From CAIQJJ01 sp964606085 (GTDB lineage: Bacteria; Chloroflexota; Anaerolineae; Anaerolineales; UBA4823), in contig CAZSFD010000078.1 of the NCBI GenBank assembly GCA_964606085.1, positions 1 through 24,602 of the forward strand: 24,602 nt of DNA, given 5' to 3'. Below the pieces are notes generated by a model, which was given only the letters and a program-made list of their open reading frames with translations, did no database searches and was not told where the DNA came from. Positions within the stretch are counted from its first letter, which is position 1. The number at the start of each line of letters is the position of its first letter. The position numbers and the translations under genes are program-made. This document shows positions 14,863 through 23,159 of this stretch, in pieces.

Positions 14863-16449
14863 ATGACTGAAGGCGTTGTTTTGATCATTGACGATGAGCC
14901 GGGCATCGTGCGGCTGTGCGAGCGGCTGCTCGCGCGCGCCGGATTCGACGTGTTGGCCTATACCCAGCCTGCCGAGGCGCTGGCCCGCCTGGACGATCAA
15001 TCGGTGGATTTGTTGTTGGTAGATATTCGTATGCCTGGCACCGATGGTTTTCGCGTGATTGACCAGGCCCGCCAAACTCTGCCAGATTTGGCGGTGGTGA
15101 TTATGACCGGCTTTGGTACGGTTGAAATGGCGATTCAGGCCCTGCGGCGCGGCGCCGATGGGTTGATCCTCAAGCCTTTTGCCGGGGCCGAATTGGTGCA
15201 GAGCGTACAGCGTGCCTTGCAAGATAACCGCAATAAACGTGATGTGGCCCGTTTGCAAACGCTGCGCCCCTTGTTCAACATCACCGAAGCGCTGTTTGTC
15301 GAAACCGTCCCCGAACGCCTGCAAGAACTGCTGCTCGATGCCGTCAGCGGGCAACTGCATTGTTCGCAGGTCGCCATCTTCTACCAGGCCAGCGAGTCCG
15401 CACACCCCGACCCGGTGGCCTGCCGCGGGCCGCGCCCCCCCGCACTGCTCACCGATGCCGAGCGCGGGCTGATCCCGCTGGCCGCTGACCTGGGCTTTGC
15501 ACTGTGGGTGAACCAGCAAGGCCCTGGCGATGCGCAGCTTCAGGCCAGCTTGCAGGAGATGGGCTTGAACTCGGTGCTGTGTGTGCCGGTGCGCTTGAAA
15601 GGGGGCTGCCATATCTTTTGGGCGGCGCGCCTGCCTGAAGAACCCACCTTCAGCGCTTCCGATTACGAAATGTTCGTCATCCTGGCCCGTCAGGCGGCGG
15701 TGGCGATGGAAAACGCCCGTCTGCATGCCGAGTTACGCGCCTACCTGCGCCAGGTGGAAGAGTCGCAGCGGGCGCTGATCCAGGCTGAGAAGATGGCGAC
15801 TGTGGGCCGCCTGACCACCTCCATTGCGCATGAAATCAACAACCCCTTACAGGCCGTCCAGAACTGCCTGCACCTGGCCGGGCGTGCTGAACTGGCCCCT
15901 ACCGACCAGCAAAAATACCTGGCGCTGGCGCAGAGCGAGTTGGACCGCTTGATGCGCACGGTGCAGCGCATGTTGGCCTTTTACCGTCCGGGTGCGGTGG
16001 ATCGTAAAGCGGTCAATATCCATGAAGTGTTGGAGCGCTTGTTGGGCCTGATTGGGGCGCAGTTGCAGGAAAACCAGATCGAGGTCAAGACCAAATTTTC
16101 CGCTCGCCTGCCGAATGTGTTGATTGTGGTGGATCAGATACAGCAGGTTTTCCTCAACCTGGCGCTTAACGCCATCGAAGCGATGCCCGCCGGCGGCACG
16201 TTGCACCTGACCACCCTTTCAACCCGCAAAACCGTTGACATCCTCTTCGAGGACACCGGCCCCGGCGTGCCAGAAGCGGCGCGCGAGCGAATTTTCGAGC
16301 CATTCGTCAGTTCCAAAGAATCGGGCAGCGGCCTGGGCCTGGCGGTCAGTTATGGCATCGTGGCCGCTCATGGCGGCACGTTGGAGCTGGTGGCCGGGCG
16401 GGGCGGCGGGGCGTGTTTTCGTGTGTCGCTGCCGATTGGAAAGAGTTAA
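14863..16449 (+). CDS. Hybrid protein: receiver, GAF, histidine kinase
   Basis: A 528-residue protein with an N-terminal receiver domain (1-120; acidic pair D10 and D11, phospho-acceptor D54 in LLVDIRMPG, conserved Lys in LKPFAG). A GAF domain follows (about 140-295, ending AVAMENARLHAEL), then HisKA with the H-box SIAHEINNPLQAVQN (H323) and an HATPase domain with LNLALNAIEAMPAGG, EDTGPGVPEAARERIFEPF and GSGLGLAVSYGI. An N-terminal receiver on a kinase fits regulation by phosphate from another kinase; the multi-GAF kinase just upstream is the obvious candidate (inference). It is cytosolic, with no membrane segments. The gene starts six bases after the upstream stop and ends 16 bases before the response regulator. 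Confidence 0.93.
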   Translation: MTEGVVLIIDDEPGIVRLCERLLARAGFDVLAYTQPAEALARLDDQSVDLLLVDIRMPGTDGFRVIDQARQTLPDLAVVIMTGFGTVEMAIQALRRGADGLILKPFAGAELVQSVQRALQDNRNKRDVARLQTLRPLFNITEALFVETVPERLQELLLDAVSGQLHCSQVAIFYQASESAHPDPVACRGPRPPALLTDAERGLIPLAADLGFALWVNQQGPGDAQLQASLQEMGLNSVLCVPVRLKGGCHIFWAARLPEEPTFSASDYEMFVILARQAAVAMENARLHAELRAYLRQVEESQRALIQAEKMATVGRLTTSIAHEINNPLQAVQNCLHLAGRAELAPTDQQKYLALAQSELDRLMRTVQRMLAFYRPGAVDRKAVNIHEVLERLLGLIGAQLQENQIEVKTKFSARLPNVLIVVDQIQQVFLNLALNAIEAMPAGGTLHLTTLSTRKTVDILFEDTGPGVPEAARERIFEPFVSSKESGSGLGLAVSYGIVAAHGGTLELVAGRGGGACFRVSLPIGKS

Positions 16450-16465
16450 TGGAGCAGGAGTGATT

Positions 16466-17251
16466 ATGCAAGGGAAAATTTTGGTGGTAGATGATGAACA
16501 AACCGCCCGCGATTCGCTGGCTGATATTTTGCAGTTGGAAGGCTGCCGTGTTGAAAAAGCGGCCAACGGCGAGCAAGCCCTCGATATGCTGCGCCGCGAG
16601 ACCTTTGATTTGCTCCTGCTCGATTTGAAGATGCCCGGCATGGATGGCCTGGACGTGCTGCGCCAGGCGGCGCTGCTGGCCCCCGAAACGCAAATCATCC
16701 TGCTCACCGCGCATGGTTCGCTCGAATCGGCCATCGAAGCCCTGCGTTTTGGCGCCCACGATTATCTGCTCAAACCCTGCGCTCCCGATGTCATCCTGCG
16801 CAGCGTGCAAAGCGGGCTGGCGCGGCGTACCGAACTGCTGCAAAAACGCATGTTGATCGAGCAACTCGAAAACTCTGTTCAGCAATTGCGCGTGGTGGAG
16901 AAGGGTGAAGCCCAGGCCAATCTCAGCGGGCCGGGTATCTTTTCATTGGGGCAAGACCTGTTTTTCGATGCCAACCGTCGTGAGGTGCATTGGCAGCAGC
17001 AGGTGGTAGGCTTGACGGCTACCGAAGCCAAGTTGTTTCGCGTGCTGCTCGAAAACCGTCCACGGGTGATTCCCCACCGCGAATTGGTTCAACGCGTGCA
17101 AGGCTACGATGTGAATGCGTGGGAGGCCCCCGAAGTTTTACGCCCGCTGATCAGCCGTTTGCGCCGCAAACTGGCGGCCTTTGCCGGCGGCGAGGACTGG
17201 GTGGTTAATGTGCGCGGCCTGGGGTATATGTTTGAGAGTCCGCACTGCTGA
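16466..17251 (+). CDS. OmpR/PhoB-type response regulator
   Basis: A 261-residue regulator. The receiver domain (1-120) has ILVVDDE, phospho-acceptor D53 in LLLDLKMPGMDG, the LLTAHGS switch Thr and K in LLKPCAP. A leucine-rich helical linker (about 125-150) leads to a winged-helix DNA-binding domain (about 160-258) with LTATEAKLFRVLLEN, ISRLRRKL and the terminal VRGLGYMF. The start at 16466 is supported by GCAGGAG five bases upstream and by the family N-terminus. It is the output of the two-kinase operon. The last 47 bp overlap the convergent transporter gene. Its DNA target is unknown. Confidence 0.93.
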   Translation: MQGKILVVDDEQTARDSLADILQLEGCRVEKAANGEQALDMLRRETFDLLLLDLKMPGMDGLDVLRQAALLAPETQIILLTAHGSLESAIEALRFGAHDYLLKPCAPDVILRSVQSGLARRTELLQKRMLIEQLENSVQQLRVVEKGEAQANLSGPGIFSLGQDLFFDANRREVHWQQQVVGLTATEAKLFRVLLENRPRVIPHRELVQRVQGYDVNAWEAPEVLRPLISRLRRKLAAFAGGEDWVVNVRGLGYMFESPHC

Positions 17252-18389
17252 AGAACCTGCCGAAAACGAAAATGGCCAACCCTGCCCAGGCGATGAGCGC
17301 CGCTGCCATGAACAGCCACGCCGGGCCGATCCCATCGTACAGGCTGCCCATCAGCGGCGCGCCGATCAGCCCACCCACGCTGAAAAAGGTCGTCAATAGG
17401 CCCTGCCCCGTAGAGCGCAGGTGTTCGGGGGTGATCTGGCTGACATAGTTGACGCCCCCCAGCCAGTAGAATCCATACGAGACGCTGTGCATCAGCCCAA
17501 TGGCTAAGGCCCATTCGGGGGCTGGCATCAGCGCATAAAACATCATGCGCAGCCCGTAGAACAGAAAACCCAGGGCCACCATTTTCCTGGCGCCCAGGCG
17601 GTAGAGCAGGCGCGAGCCAAACCACATCACGGGAATTTCGGAGAATGCCCCCACGCTCCACACCAGGCCCACCAGGCTGTCATTGCCTCCCATTTGCTTG
17701 ATTGCAATCCCCAAAAAATTGAGCCAACTGCTGTTGGCTATCATTACCAGGATCGTCGCCAGGGCCAGGATGATCCACACGCCCTGGCGCAGCATTTGGC
17801 CGAAACCATCGAAGACGGCCCGTCCCAGCCTGGCCGGTGCGGGGGGAATGGCCATCAGCGCCAGCAAAAAGAGCGCCAGGCAGGTGATGTAAGCGGGAAA
17901 AATGCTGTGCAAGCCGGCCTGGCCGATCAGCGTTCCGGCGGGAATGCTGGTGCAGAGAAAGCCGAAAGTGCCCCAGATGCGCTGCTGGCTGTATTTTTCA
18001 CGCTGATCGCCCAGCAGGGTCAGGTTGAAGCTGTCGAGCAGCGGCACGACGGCCCCGGCAAACAGGTTGAATACCCCGGTAAACACCAGCACCAGGCTGA
18101 ATGTATTGACCAGCGCCAGCCCGCTCACCCCGGCGATACAGCCAACCGTCACGATGCCCAGCACCAGGCGCATCCGCCCAAGCCGGTCGCACAGCAGCCC
18201 CCACACTGGCCCACTGAAGATGGCGATCAGCGGGCCGAGTGTGCCAATCAGCCCGATTTGTGCCCCGCTCAAAAGCAAAGTTTCGCGGTAATACACGTTG
18301 ATAAAGGGGATGAAAATGCCGAGGGCGGCAAAGAGGAAGAAGTAAAGAAATTTTCCGACCAGCAGGCCGCGGTTGACGGGGGAAAGCAT
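17205..18389 (-). CDS. Major facilitator superfamily transporter
   Basis: A 394-residue membrane protein with about 12 predicted hydrophobic segments. The pattern fits the MFS_1-like branch (nucleoside/phenylpropionate-transporter-like). The loop between segments 2 and 3 contains GLLCDRLGRMRLV, the MFS motif A variant. The N-terminal half ends with a long loop near PPAPARLGRAVFDGFG. The start at 18389 precedes the first membrane segment closely and has AAAGG upstream; an ATG at 18425 would add 12 residues. The 3' end runs 47 bp into the convergent response regulator gene. The substrate cannot be predicted. Confidence 0.88.
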   Translation of the reverse strand: MLSPVNRGLLVGKFLYFFLFAALGIFIPFINVYYRETLLLSGAQIGLIGTLGPLIAIFSGPVWGLLCDRLGRMRLVLGIVTVGCIAGVSGLALVNTFSLVLVFTGVFNLFAGAVVPLLDSFNLTLLGDQREKYSQQRIWGTFGFLCTSIPAGTLIGQAGLHSIFPAYITCLALFLLALMAIPPAPARLGRAVFDGFGQMLRQGVWIILALATILVMIANSSWLNFLGIAIKQMGGNDSLVGLVWSVGAFSEIPVMWFGSRLLYRLGARKMVALGFLFYGLRMMFYALMPAPEWALAIGLMHSVSYGFYWLGGVNYVSQITPEHLRSTGQGLLTTFFSVGGLIGAPLMGSLYDGIGPAWLFMAAALIAWAGLAIFVFGRFFSSADSQTYTPGRAH

Positions 18390-18414
18390 GGGGTAGCCTT
18401 TGGTTGCCTTTGCA

Positions 18415-18488
18415 TTACGCAACAATCCGTTGCGCGCCTTCTTCGCCGATCGGCACGAAGCGGGCGCGCTCGTTGGGGGTATCGTATT
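18415..18488 (-). pseudogene. Possible 3' remnant of a lost gene
   Basis: Between the LVIVD gene and the transporter, the minus strand reads KYDTPNERARFVPIGEEG followed by AQRIVA and a TAA stop, 25 bp before the transporter start. The codons are GC-rich and look like the surrounding genes (CGC, GCG, GTG, CCG), and the peptide looks like a real protein end. No start belongs to it: the frame upstream runs antisense-like through the lower-GC LVIVD gene. I do not recognise the family. It may be chance. Confidence 0.3.
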
Positions 18489-20534
18489 TTATTGAATGAG
18501 GATGGGTAAGTAAATGGAATTTAAAGGGGCAATGCCGCTTTGCAGGGGGATTTTTACCAGGCCGGCTTGATGGTTTGCCATGATGAGAGCGGTATCGGTG
18601 ACGACAAAAGAGGCCGCATACGAGTCGGGCGTGCGGAACTCGTTGATCAGCCTGGGGTTTGTCCCCGTTGCAATATCCCATGCCAGAATGCGGTAGGGGG
18701 TCGCGGCGTAAAGGGCATCTCCGCGGATCGCCAGGCTATTTGGCACGCCGGGAGTGGCAAACCGCGCCACCCATTGTGGGTTGGTTTTGTCGCTGAGATC
18801 ATAAATTTCGATTTGCCTGGGGGCGGCAATGTAGGCGAATTGATCGGTCAGCGCGATATCCATCAGGTAATCGTCGAAATAGGGAATGACACCGATTTCT
18901 TGCGGCTGCGCCGGGTTCGAGTAATCCACGATGTAGATGCCTGGCATGTCAAACGATTCGTAATCCAGGTAATACACCCACTGATCGGTTACGGCAAATT
19001 TTCTGGCGTGGCCGTTGTGATCAATCGTATATGTACTGACAAAGCCTGGGTCTTGCGGGACGGTAATATCCAGCAGGATAATTTCCTGGTGTTGTTGCGA
19101 TTCATTGTGGTTCAGAATGAATAGCCAATTATCTTGTATCGCCATTTCGAAGTAACCGTCGGATGGCAACGGGATGCTGCCCACAACAAAGGGGGCGGTC
19201 GCATCGTGGATGTTGATAATTTGAATCTGGTCGCACCGACCCAGGTAGACATAGTCTTGATAAGCAAGCACATCCAGGCCGTAGAGAGGTTCGTGAGGGC
19301 CTTCGCCCAGGGGGGGATATGATCCCACCGGGTTGAGTGTCGTCGCATTTATATCAACGATGTTCAGACCCATTACGTCGGCCATGTACAGGTAAGCGCC
19401 TTGTTGCGCGACGGCCATGACTTCTCCCACCGGTTGCACCCTGTATACAGCGTCAATGGCCGGGTTGAACGGATCGGCAATATCCAGGATGCTTAAGCCA
19501 AAATAATCACCCAAAATGAACGCATACTCGCCTTCAATCAGTATCTCGCTACTTGATCCTTCTGGGGTGATGCTGTTGATCTGTTGTGCAGCTTCCAGGT
19601 TGGTAATGTCCACAAATTCCACACCGCCCCCGCCTTGTGTGACCAACAGGTAATTACCAGCCAGCGCGGCCCCATTGCCCCCGGCTGCGTTTGTGGGTGA
19701 AAGATATTTCCCGCGCAAAACAGGCTGCGTGGGATCGCCAACATTGACAAAAAATAACCCATTTATCATTGACTGTACATACAGGGTATCGCCTTCGATG
19801 ACGATATTGCGAAAATTCATGTTTTCGGCGAAAGGTAAGCAACCCACTTCGGTTGGCGTCCACTTGTTGGCGATATCCCAGGTGATCAGCTTTGCATCCT
19901 TTTGATAGCCGCCTTGTCCCATGTAGAGGTAGTTACCGGCCAGGGTGAAAGCAGATGAATGGCTATGGGTTGGCATCGAACTCAATCTCACCGGATCGGC
20001 GCGATTTTCGACATCCAGAATGACGAGATTGTCATCATCTTGGAGAAGATAGGCAAAATCTCCTTGCACGCGCACAAACCTGGCTTGCGCGCCATTTTCT
20101 GGCAGATAAACGCCAACATCGGTGGGTGATGTTGGCTGGGTAATATCCCAGATGCGCAGGCCAGCCTGATAGCAGGCCAGGTAGAGGTAATTCCCTTGCA
20201 CAACCATATTGGCGATAATCCCCGGCAAAACCGGCGTACTGCCGGCGAGAACCGGCGGGCCATCGGTCTCCAGCGCTGACACGTCCAGGATGATGATCTG
20301 CGCACCCCACCCCAGGTAAACGTGTTGGCCTTGTTTGGCCATGGCGGTGATCGAACCCCCTAATTTTTCAGCCTGTGCAATTGTCTCTGATGCCCTTTTG
20401 ACTTGGAAAAATGTTTTTGAATGTCGTTTCACGCGCCCTTCATCCAGGCGCGCCGTGGAATGCTCGAAGGCAGTTAGCGTGAAAAGTGCGAATAGGATGA
20501 CGAGGGCAATGTGGTAAGGCACACGAGAAGACAT
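18489..20534 (-). CDS. Secreted LVIVD-repeat beta-propeller protein
   Basis: A 681-residue protein. Residues 1-28 are a signal peptide with a hydrophobic core (HIALVILFALFTLTAF). The rest contains about 13 to 14 repeats of roughly 45 residues, each with an LVIVD-like strand such as LVILDVENRADP, LSILDIADPFNP, IYIVDYSNPAQP and IEIYDLSDKTNP. This number fits two seven-bladed propellers (inference). LVIVD proteins are surface or secreted, with binding roles that are poorly defined. The protein ends SIYLPILIQ, like the YLP tails I associate with Chloroflexota exported proteins. The start at 20534 is chosen for the GGAGG ribosome site and the signal peptide. Base composition is visibly more AT-rich than its neighbours, which suggests transfer. 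Confidence 0.88.
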   Translation of the reverse strand: MSSRVPYHIALVILFALFTLTAFEHSTARLDEGRVKRHSKTFFQVKRASETIAQAEKLGGSITAMAKQGQHVYLGWGAQIIILDVSALETDGPPVLAGSTPVLPGIIANMVVQGNYLYLACYQAGLRIWDITQPTSPTDVGVYLPENGAQARFVRVQGDFAYLLQDDDNLVILDVENRADPVRLSSMPTHSHSSAFTLAGNYLYMGQGGYQKDAKLITWDIANKWTPTEVGCLPFAENMNFRNIVIEGDTLYVQSMINGLFFVNVGDPTQPVLRGKYLSPTNAAGGNGAALAGNYLLVTQGGGGVEFVDITNLEAAQQINSITPEGSSSEILIEGEYAFILGDYFGLSILDIADPFNPAIDAVYRVQPVGEVMAVAQQGAYLYMADVMGLNIVDINATTLNPVGSYPPLGEGPHEPLYGLDVLAYQDYVYLGRCDQIQIINIHDATAPFVVGSIPLPSDGYFEMAIQDNWLFILNHNESQQHQEIILLDITVPQDPGFVSTYTIDHNGHARKFAVTDQWVYYLDYESFDMPGIYIVDYSNPAQPQEIGVIPYFDDYLMDIALTDQFAYIAAPRQIEIYDLSDKTNPQWVARFATPGVPNSLAIRGDALYAATPYRILAWDIATGTNPRLINEFRTPDSYAASFVVTDTALIMANHQAGLVKIPLQSGIAPLNSIYLPILIQ

Positions 20535-20569
20535 TTTTCCTCCTGGAATATTGGATGGTTTCTTTGTTG

Positions 20570-20575
20570 AGTATA
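20570..20575 (-). promoter_or_regulatory. Possible -10 box of the LVIVD gene
   Basis: TATACT on the minus strand, 35 bp upstream of the start codon. No good -35 is found at normal spacing, so the assignment is weak. Confidence 0.25.
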
Positions 20576-20668
20576 CAATGTCTTCCACTGGCAGCTTGAC
20601 GGGCTTTTGATAAAGGGCTGACATCTGAAAAGGTTTTGCCTTTGACGAGTAACGGGTGTGCCGAAAAC

Positions 20669-20700
20669 ATGCCCGATGGGGGTATCCCATCGGGCGAGCG
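20669..20700 (-). terminator. Rho-independent terminator after yicI
   Basis: A perfect 10-bp stem, GCCCGATGGG (20671-20680) with CCCATCGGGC (20686-20695), around a 5-base loop. On the minus strand it is followed by ATGTTTTC. It lies just past the alpha-xylosidase stop and separates that operon from the LVIVD gene. Confidence 0.8.
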
Positions 20701-20722
20701 CACAAAATCGGAGAGGAATTGT

Positions 20723-23035
20723 TTATAGCAAAATTCTGACGCTTGCTGCGTGGTTCGTTGGTTTGACCAGGATACCTTCGGTAGCGACCGCAACTTCCCC
20801 GCCTTCGACCGAAAGCGAAGCAAGATTAACCATCCATACCTGCCAGTTTTTGACCATTCCTTCTGCTTGAATGGTTATGACCTTCCCCGCCCGCGCCACC
20901 TGGAACGTGGCGGCCACTGTGCCATCGGCGGCGCGGATGACGACGGGTTCATGCGTTCCTTCGGCCAGTTCGTACACGCATAGCGTCACGCCATCGGTGT
21001 AATCGTAATCGGGGCGGTCGCTGTGGTTGCCAATGGGGATGATGCTGTTGGGGCGGGCCAGCAGCGGCAGGCTGAGAAAATCATGTTCCTGGCGCTGCCA
21101 GCCAGGGCCTTGCAGCACTGCGCCATTCAAAAAGTTTGTCCAGCGCCCGGCAGGGACGTAGAACTCGACCTGGTTGTCGTGGCGGAAAACGGGGGCCACG
21201 AGCAGCGAGTCGCCGAGCATGTATTGGCGGTCGAGGGTTTCGCAGGCCGGGTCAGCGGGAAATTCGAGCAGCATTGCCCGCATGACCGGCAGGCCGCGTT
21301 CGTGGGCCTGGCAGGCGGCCTCGAACAGGTAGGGCATCAGGCGGCATTTCAGTTGCGTGAAGTGCCGCAGCACCGCCACGGCTTCCTCGTCGTAGAGCCA
21401 GGGCACGCGGTAGGAGCCGCTGCCGTGCAGCCGGCTGTGCGAAGAGAGCAGGCCGAAGGCGCACCAGCGCTTGTACACATCGGCTGAGGCGGTTTGCTCG
21501 AAGCCGCCGATATCGTGGCTCCAGAAGCCGAAGCCCGAAAGGCACAGGCTCAGCCCGCCGCGCAGGCTCTCGGCCATCGATTCAAATGTGGCGGTGCAAT
21601 CGCCGCCCCAGTGGACGGGGAATTGCTGCCCGCCCACCGTGGCCGAGCGGGCGAAGACGATGGCGTTTCCTTCGCCCAAGGCATCTTTCAAGGTGTCGAA
21701 GACGGTCTGGTTATACAGAAACGTGTAGTAGTTGTGCATCAATTGTGGGTCGGCGCCATCGTGGTAGACCACGTCGGTGGGGATGCGTTCGCCGAAGTCG
21801 GTTTTGAAGGTGTCTACGCCCATTTCGATCAGCGTTTGCAGTTTGCCCGCAAACCACTGGCGGGCTGCCGGGTTGGTGAAATCTACGATGCCCATGCCCG
21901 ATTGCCAGTCGTCGGTCTGGTAGATGCTGCCGTCGGGCCGTTTGATCAGATAACCACCCGCCATGCCCTCGTCGAAAAGCGCCGAACGTTGGGCAATGTA
22001 GGGGTTGATCCACACGCAGATGTGCAGGCCGCGTTCTTTCAGGCGGGCCAGCATCCCCTTCGGGTCGGGGAAGACAGCCTGATCCCACTCGAAGTTGGTC
22101 CAGTGAAATTCTTTCATCCAAAAGCAGTCGAAATGGAAGACGTGCAGCGGCGAGTGGCGGTCGGCCATGCCCTGAATGAAGCTGGTGACGGTGGCTTCGT
22201 CGTAGTTGGTAGTAAACGAGGTCGAGAGCCACAGGCCGAACGACCAGGCGGGTGGCAGCGCCGGGCGGCCCGTGAGGGCGGTGTAGCGTTCCAGCACGTC
22301 TTTGGGCGCGGGGCCGCCGATGACGAGGTAATCGAGGGTTTCACCGGCCACGCTGAATTGCACACGTTCCACCTTTTCGGAGGCCACCTCGAACGAGACC
22401 TTTTCGGGGTGGTTGACGAGTACGCCGTAGCCGCGGTTGGTGAGGTAGAAGGGGATATTTTTGTAGGCTTGCTCACTGGCCGTACCGCCGTCGAGATTCC
22501 AGATGTCTACCATCTGGCCGTTTTTGACGAAGGGCGTGAAGCGTTCGCCCAGGCCGTAGACACATTCGCCCACACCCAGCCCCAGGCCCTCGTGGATGAA
22601 GCGCCCTTCGGGGGTATCTACAAACCCCAGGCTGCGCCACCCGCTGTGCGTGAGCGGCTGCCCGGCGTGGCAAAATTCGACACGCCAATCGCCGTCTTTG
22701 GCAATAGACACAGATAGATTGCCACTGGTCAGGCTGACGCTGCTTTCGCCCTCGGCAATTTGGACGGCGGTTGGCTGCGTGTGCAAGGTGAATTCTGGCT
22801 TGCGCGGGCGTGCGCCTTTATGGTGGTACGCCTGGACGCGGATGACGTTGGGCATCGGCGACGAGAAGCGCACGGTCAGGGTCGCCACGTTGAGCGTGTC
22901 GCCGCGGTGGTTGATCTTTTTGGCCGGGGCGTAAACGGTGAGCGCGTCGGCGTCTATTTCGATCTCGCGGGCTTGTGCGGCATAATTTGGCGTGTAGCCA
23001 GGACGCATTTGCCAGTAACCGTCGGTGAATTTCAT
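20723..23035 (-). CDS. yicI: Alpha-xylosidase, GH31 (YicI type)
   Basis: A 770-residue glycoside hydrolase family 31 enzyme, nearly the same length as E. coli YicI (772) and similar along its whole length, for example GECVYGLGERFTPFVKNGQ, YKNIPFYLTNRGYGVLVNHP and HVFHFDCFWMKEFHW. The nucleophile is D413 in KTDFGERIPTD and the acid/base is D479 in HWGGDCTATFESMAES. The DCFWM segment, which shapes the xylose-specific pocket in YicI, is kept, so release of alpha-xylose from isoprimeverose-like substrates is the best prediction. No signal peptide is present; it is cytosolic. The start at 23035 has GAGGAG upstream. It is the last gene of a unit with the 29-residue protein and the flavocytochrome, and a terminator follows. 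No xylose transport or kinase genes are adjacent. Confidence 0.95.
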   Translation of the reverse strand: MKFTDGYWQMRPGYTPNYAAQAREIEIDADALTVYAPAKKINHRGDTLNVATLTVRFSSPMPNVIRVQAYHHKGARPRKPEFTLHTQPTAVQIAEGESSVSLTSGNLSVSIAKDGDWRVEFCHAGQPLTHSGWRSLGFVDTPEGRFIHEGLGLGVGECVYGLGERFTPFVKNGQMVDIWNLDGGTASEQAYKNIPFYLTNRGYGVLVNHPEKVSFEVASEKVERVQFSVAGETLDYLVIGGPAPKDVLERYTALTGRPALPPAWSFGLWLSTSFTTNYDEATVTSFIQGMADRHSPLHVFHFDCFWMKEFHWTNFEWDQAVFPDPKGMLARLKERGLHICVWINPYIAQRSALFDEGMAGGYLIKRPDGSIYQTDDWQSGMGIVDFTNPAARQWFAGKLQTLIEMGVDTFKTDFGERIPTDVVYHDGADPQLMHNYYTFLYNQTVFDTLKDALGEGNAIVFARSATVGGQQFPVHWGGDCTATFESMAESLRGGLSLCLSGFGFWSHDIGGFEQTASADVYKRWCAFGLLSSHSRLHGSGSYRVPWLYDEEAVAVLRHFTQLKCRLMPYLFEAACQAHERGLPVMRAMLLEFPADPACETLDRQYMLGDSLLVAPVFRHDNQVEFYVPAGRWTNFLNGAVLQGPGWQRQEHDFLSLPLLARPNSIIPIGNHSDRPDYDYTDGVTLCVYELAEGTHEPVVIRAADGTVAATFQVARAGKVITIQAEGMVKNWQVWMVNLASLSVEGGEVAVATEGILVKPTNHAASVRILL

Positions 23036-23056
23036 GGGATTTGCTCCTCGATGTGG

Positions 23057-23146
23057 TTAGTTTTGCAACAGGGCGAAGATCAGTGAGAAGATCACGATCA
23101 ACGCGCCGGTTAACAGGCTGATTGCGGTAGATGCACGTTGGCGCAT
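23057..23146 (-). CDS. 29-residue membrane microprotein
   Basis: On the minus strand an ATG at 23146 is preceded by a perfect AGGAGGTGG ribosome site and opens a 29-codon frame ending in TAA. The peptide starts MRQRASTAISLLTG, continues with a hydrophobic segment rich in Leu, Ile and Phe (ALIVIFSLIFALL) and ends QN. Two arginines at the N-terminus and one membrane span predict an N-in single-pass protein. It begins 13 bp after the flavocytochrome stop and ends 21 bp before yicI, so it sits inside that operon. It could be a small subunit of the membrane reductase. I do not recognise a family. Confidence 0.65.
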   Translation of the reverse strand: MRQRASTAISLLTGALIVIFSLIFALLQN

Positions 23147-23159
23147 AGCCACCTCCTGC

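Noticed and set aside
14491..15726. Long minus-strand frame (411 codons) opposite the kinase genes
   Set aside because: It spans the junction of two real genes in antisense and is rich in His, Gln and Arg, typical of a mirror frame.
21494..22717. Long plus-strand frame (407 codons) opposite yicI
   Set aside because: It is antisense to a full-length GH31 gene with intact catalytic residues; high GC produces such mirror frames.
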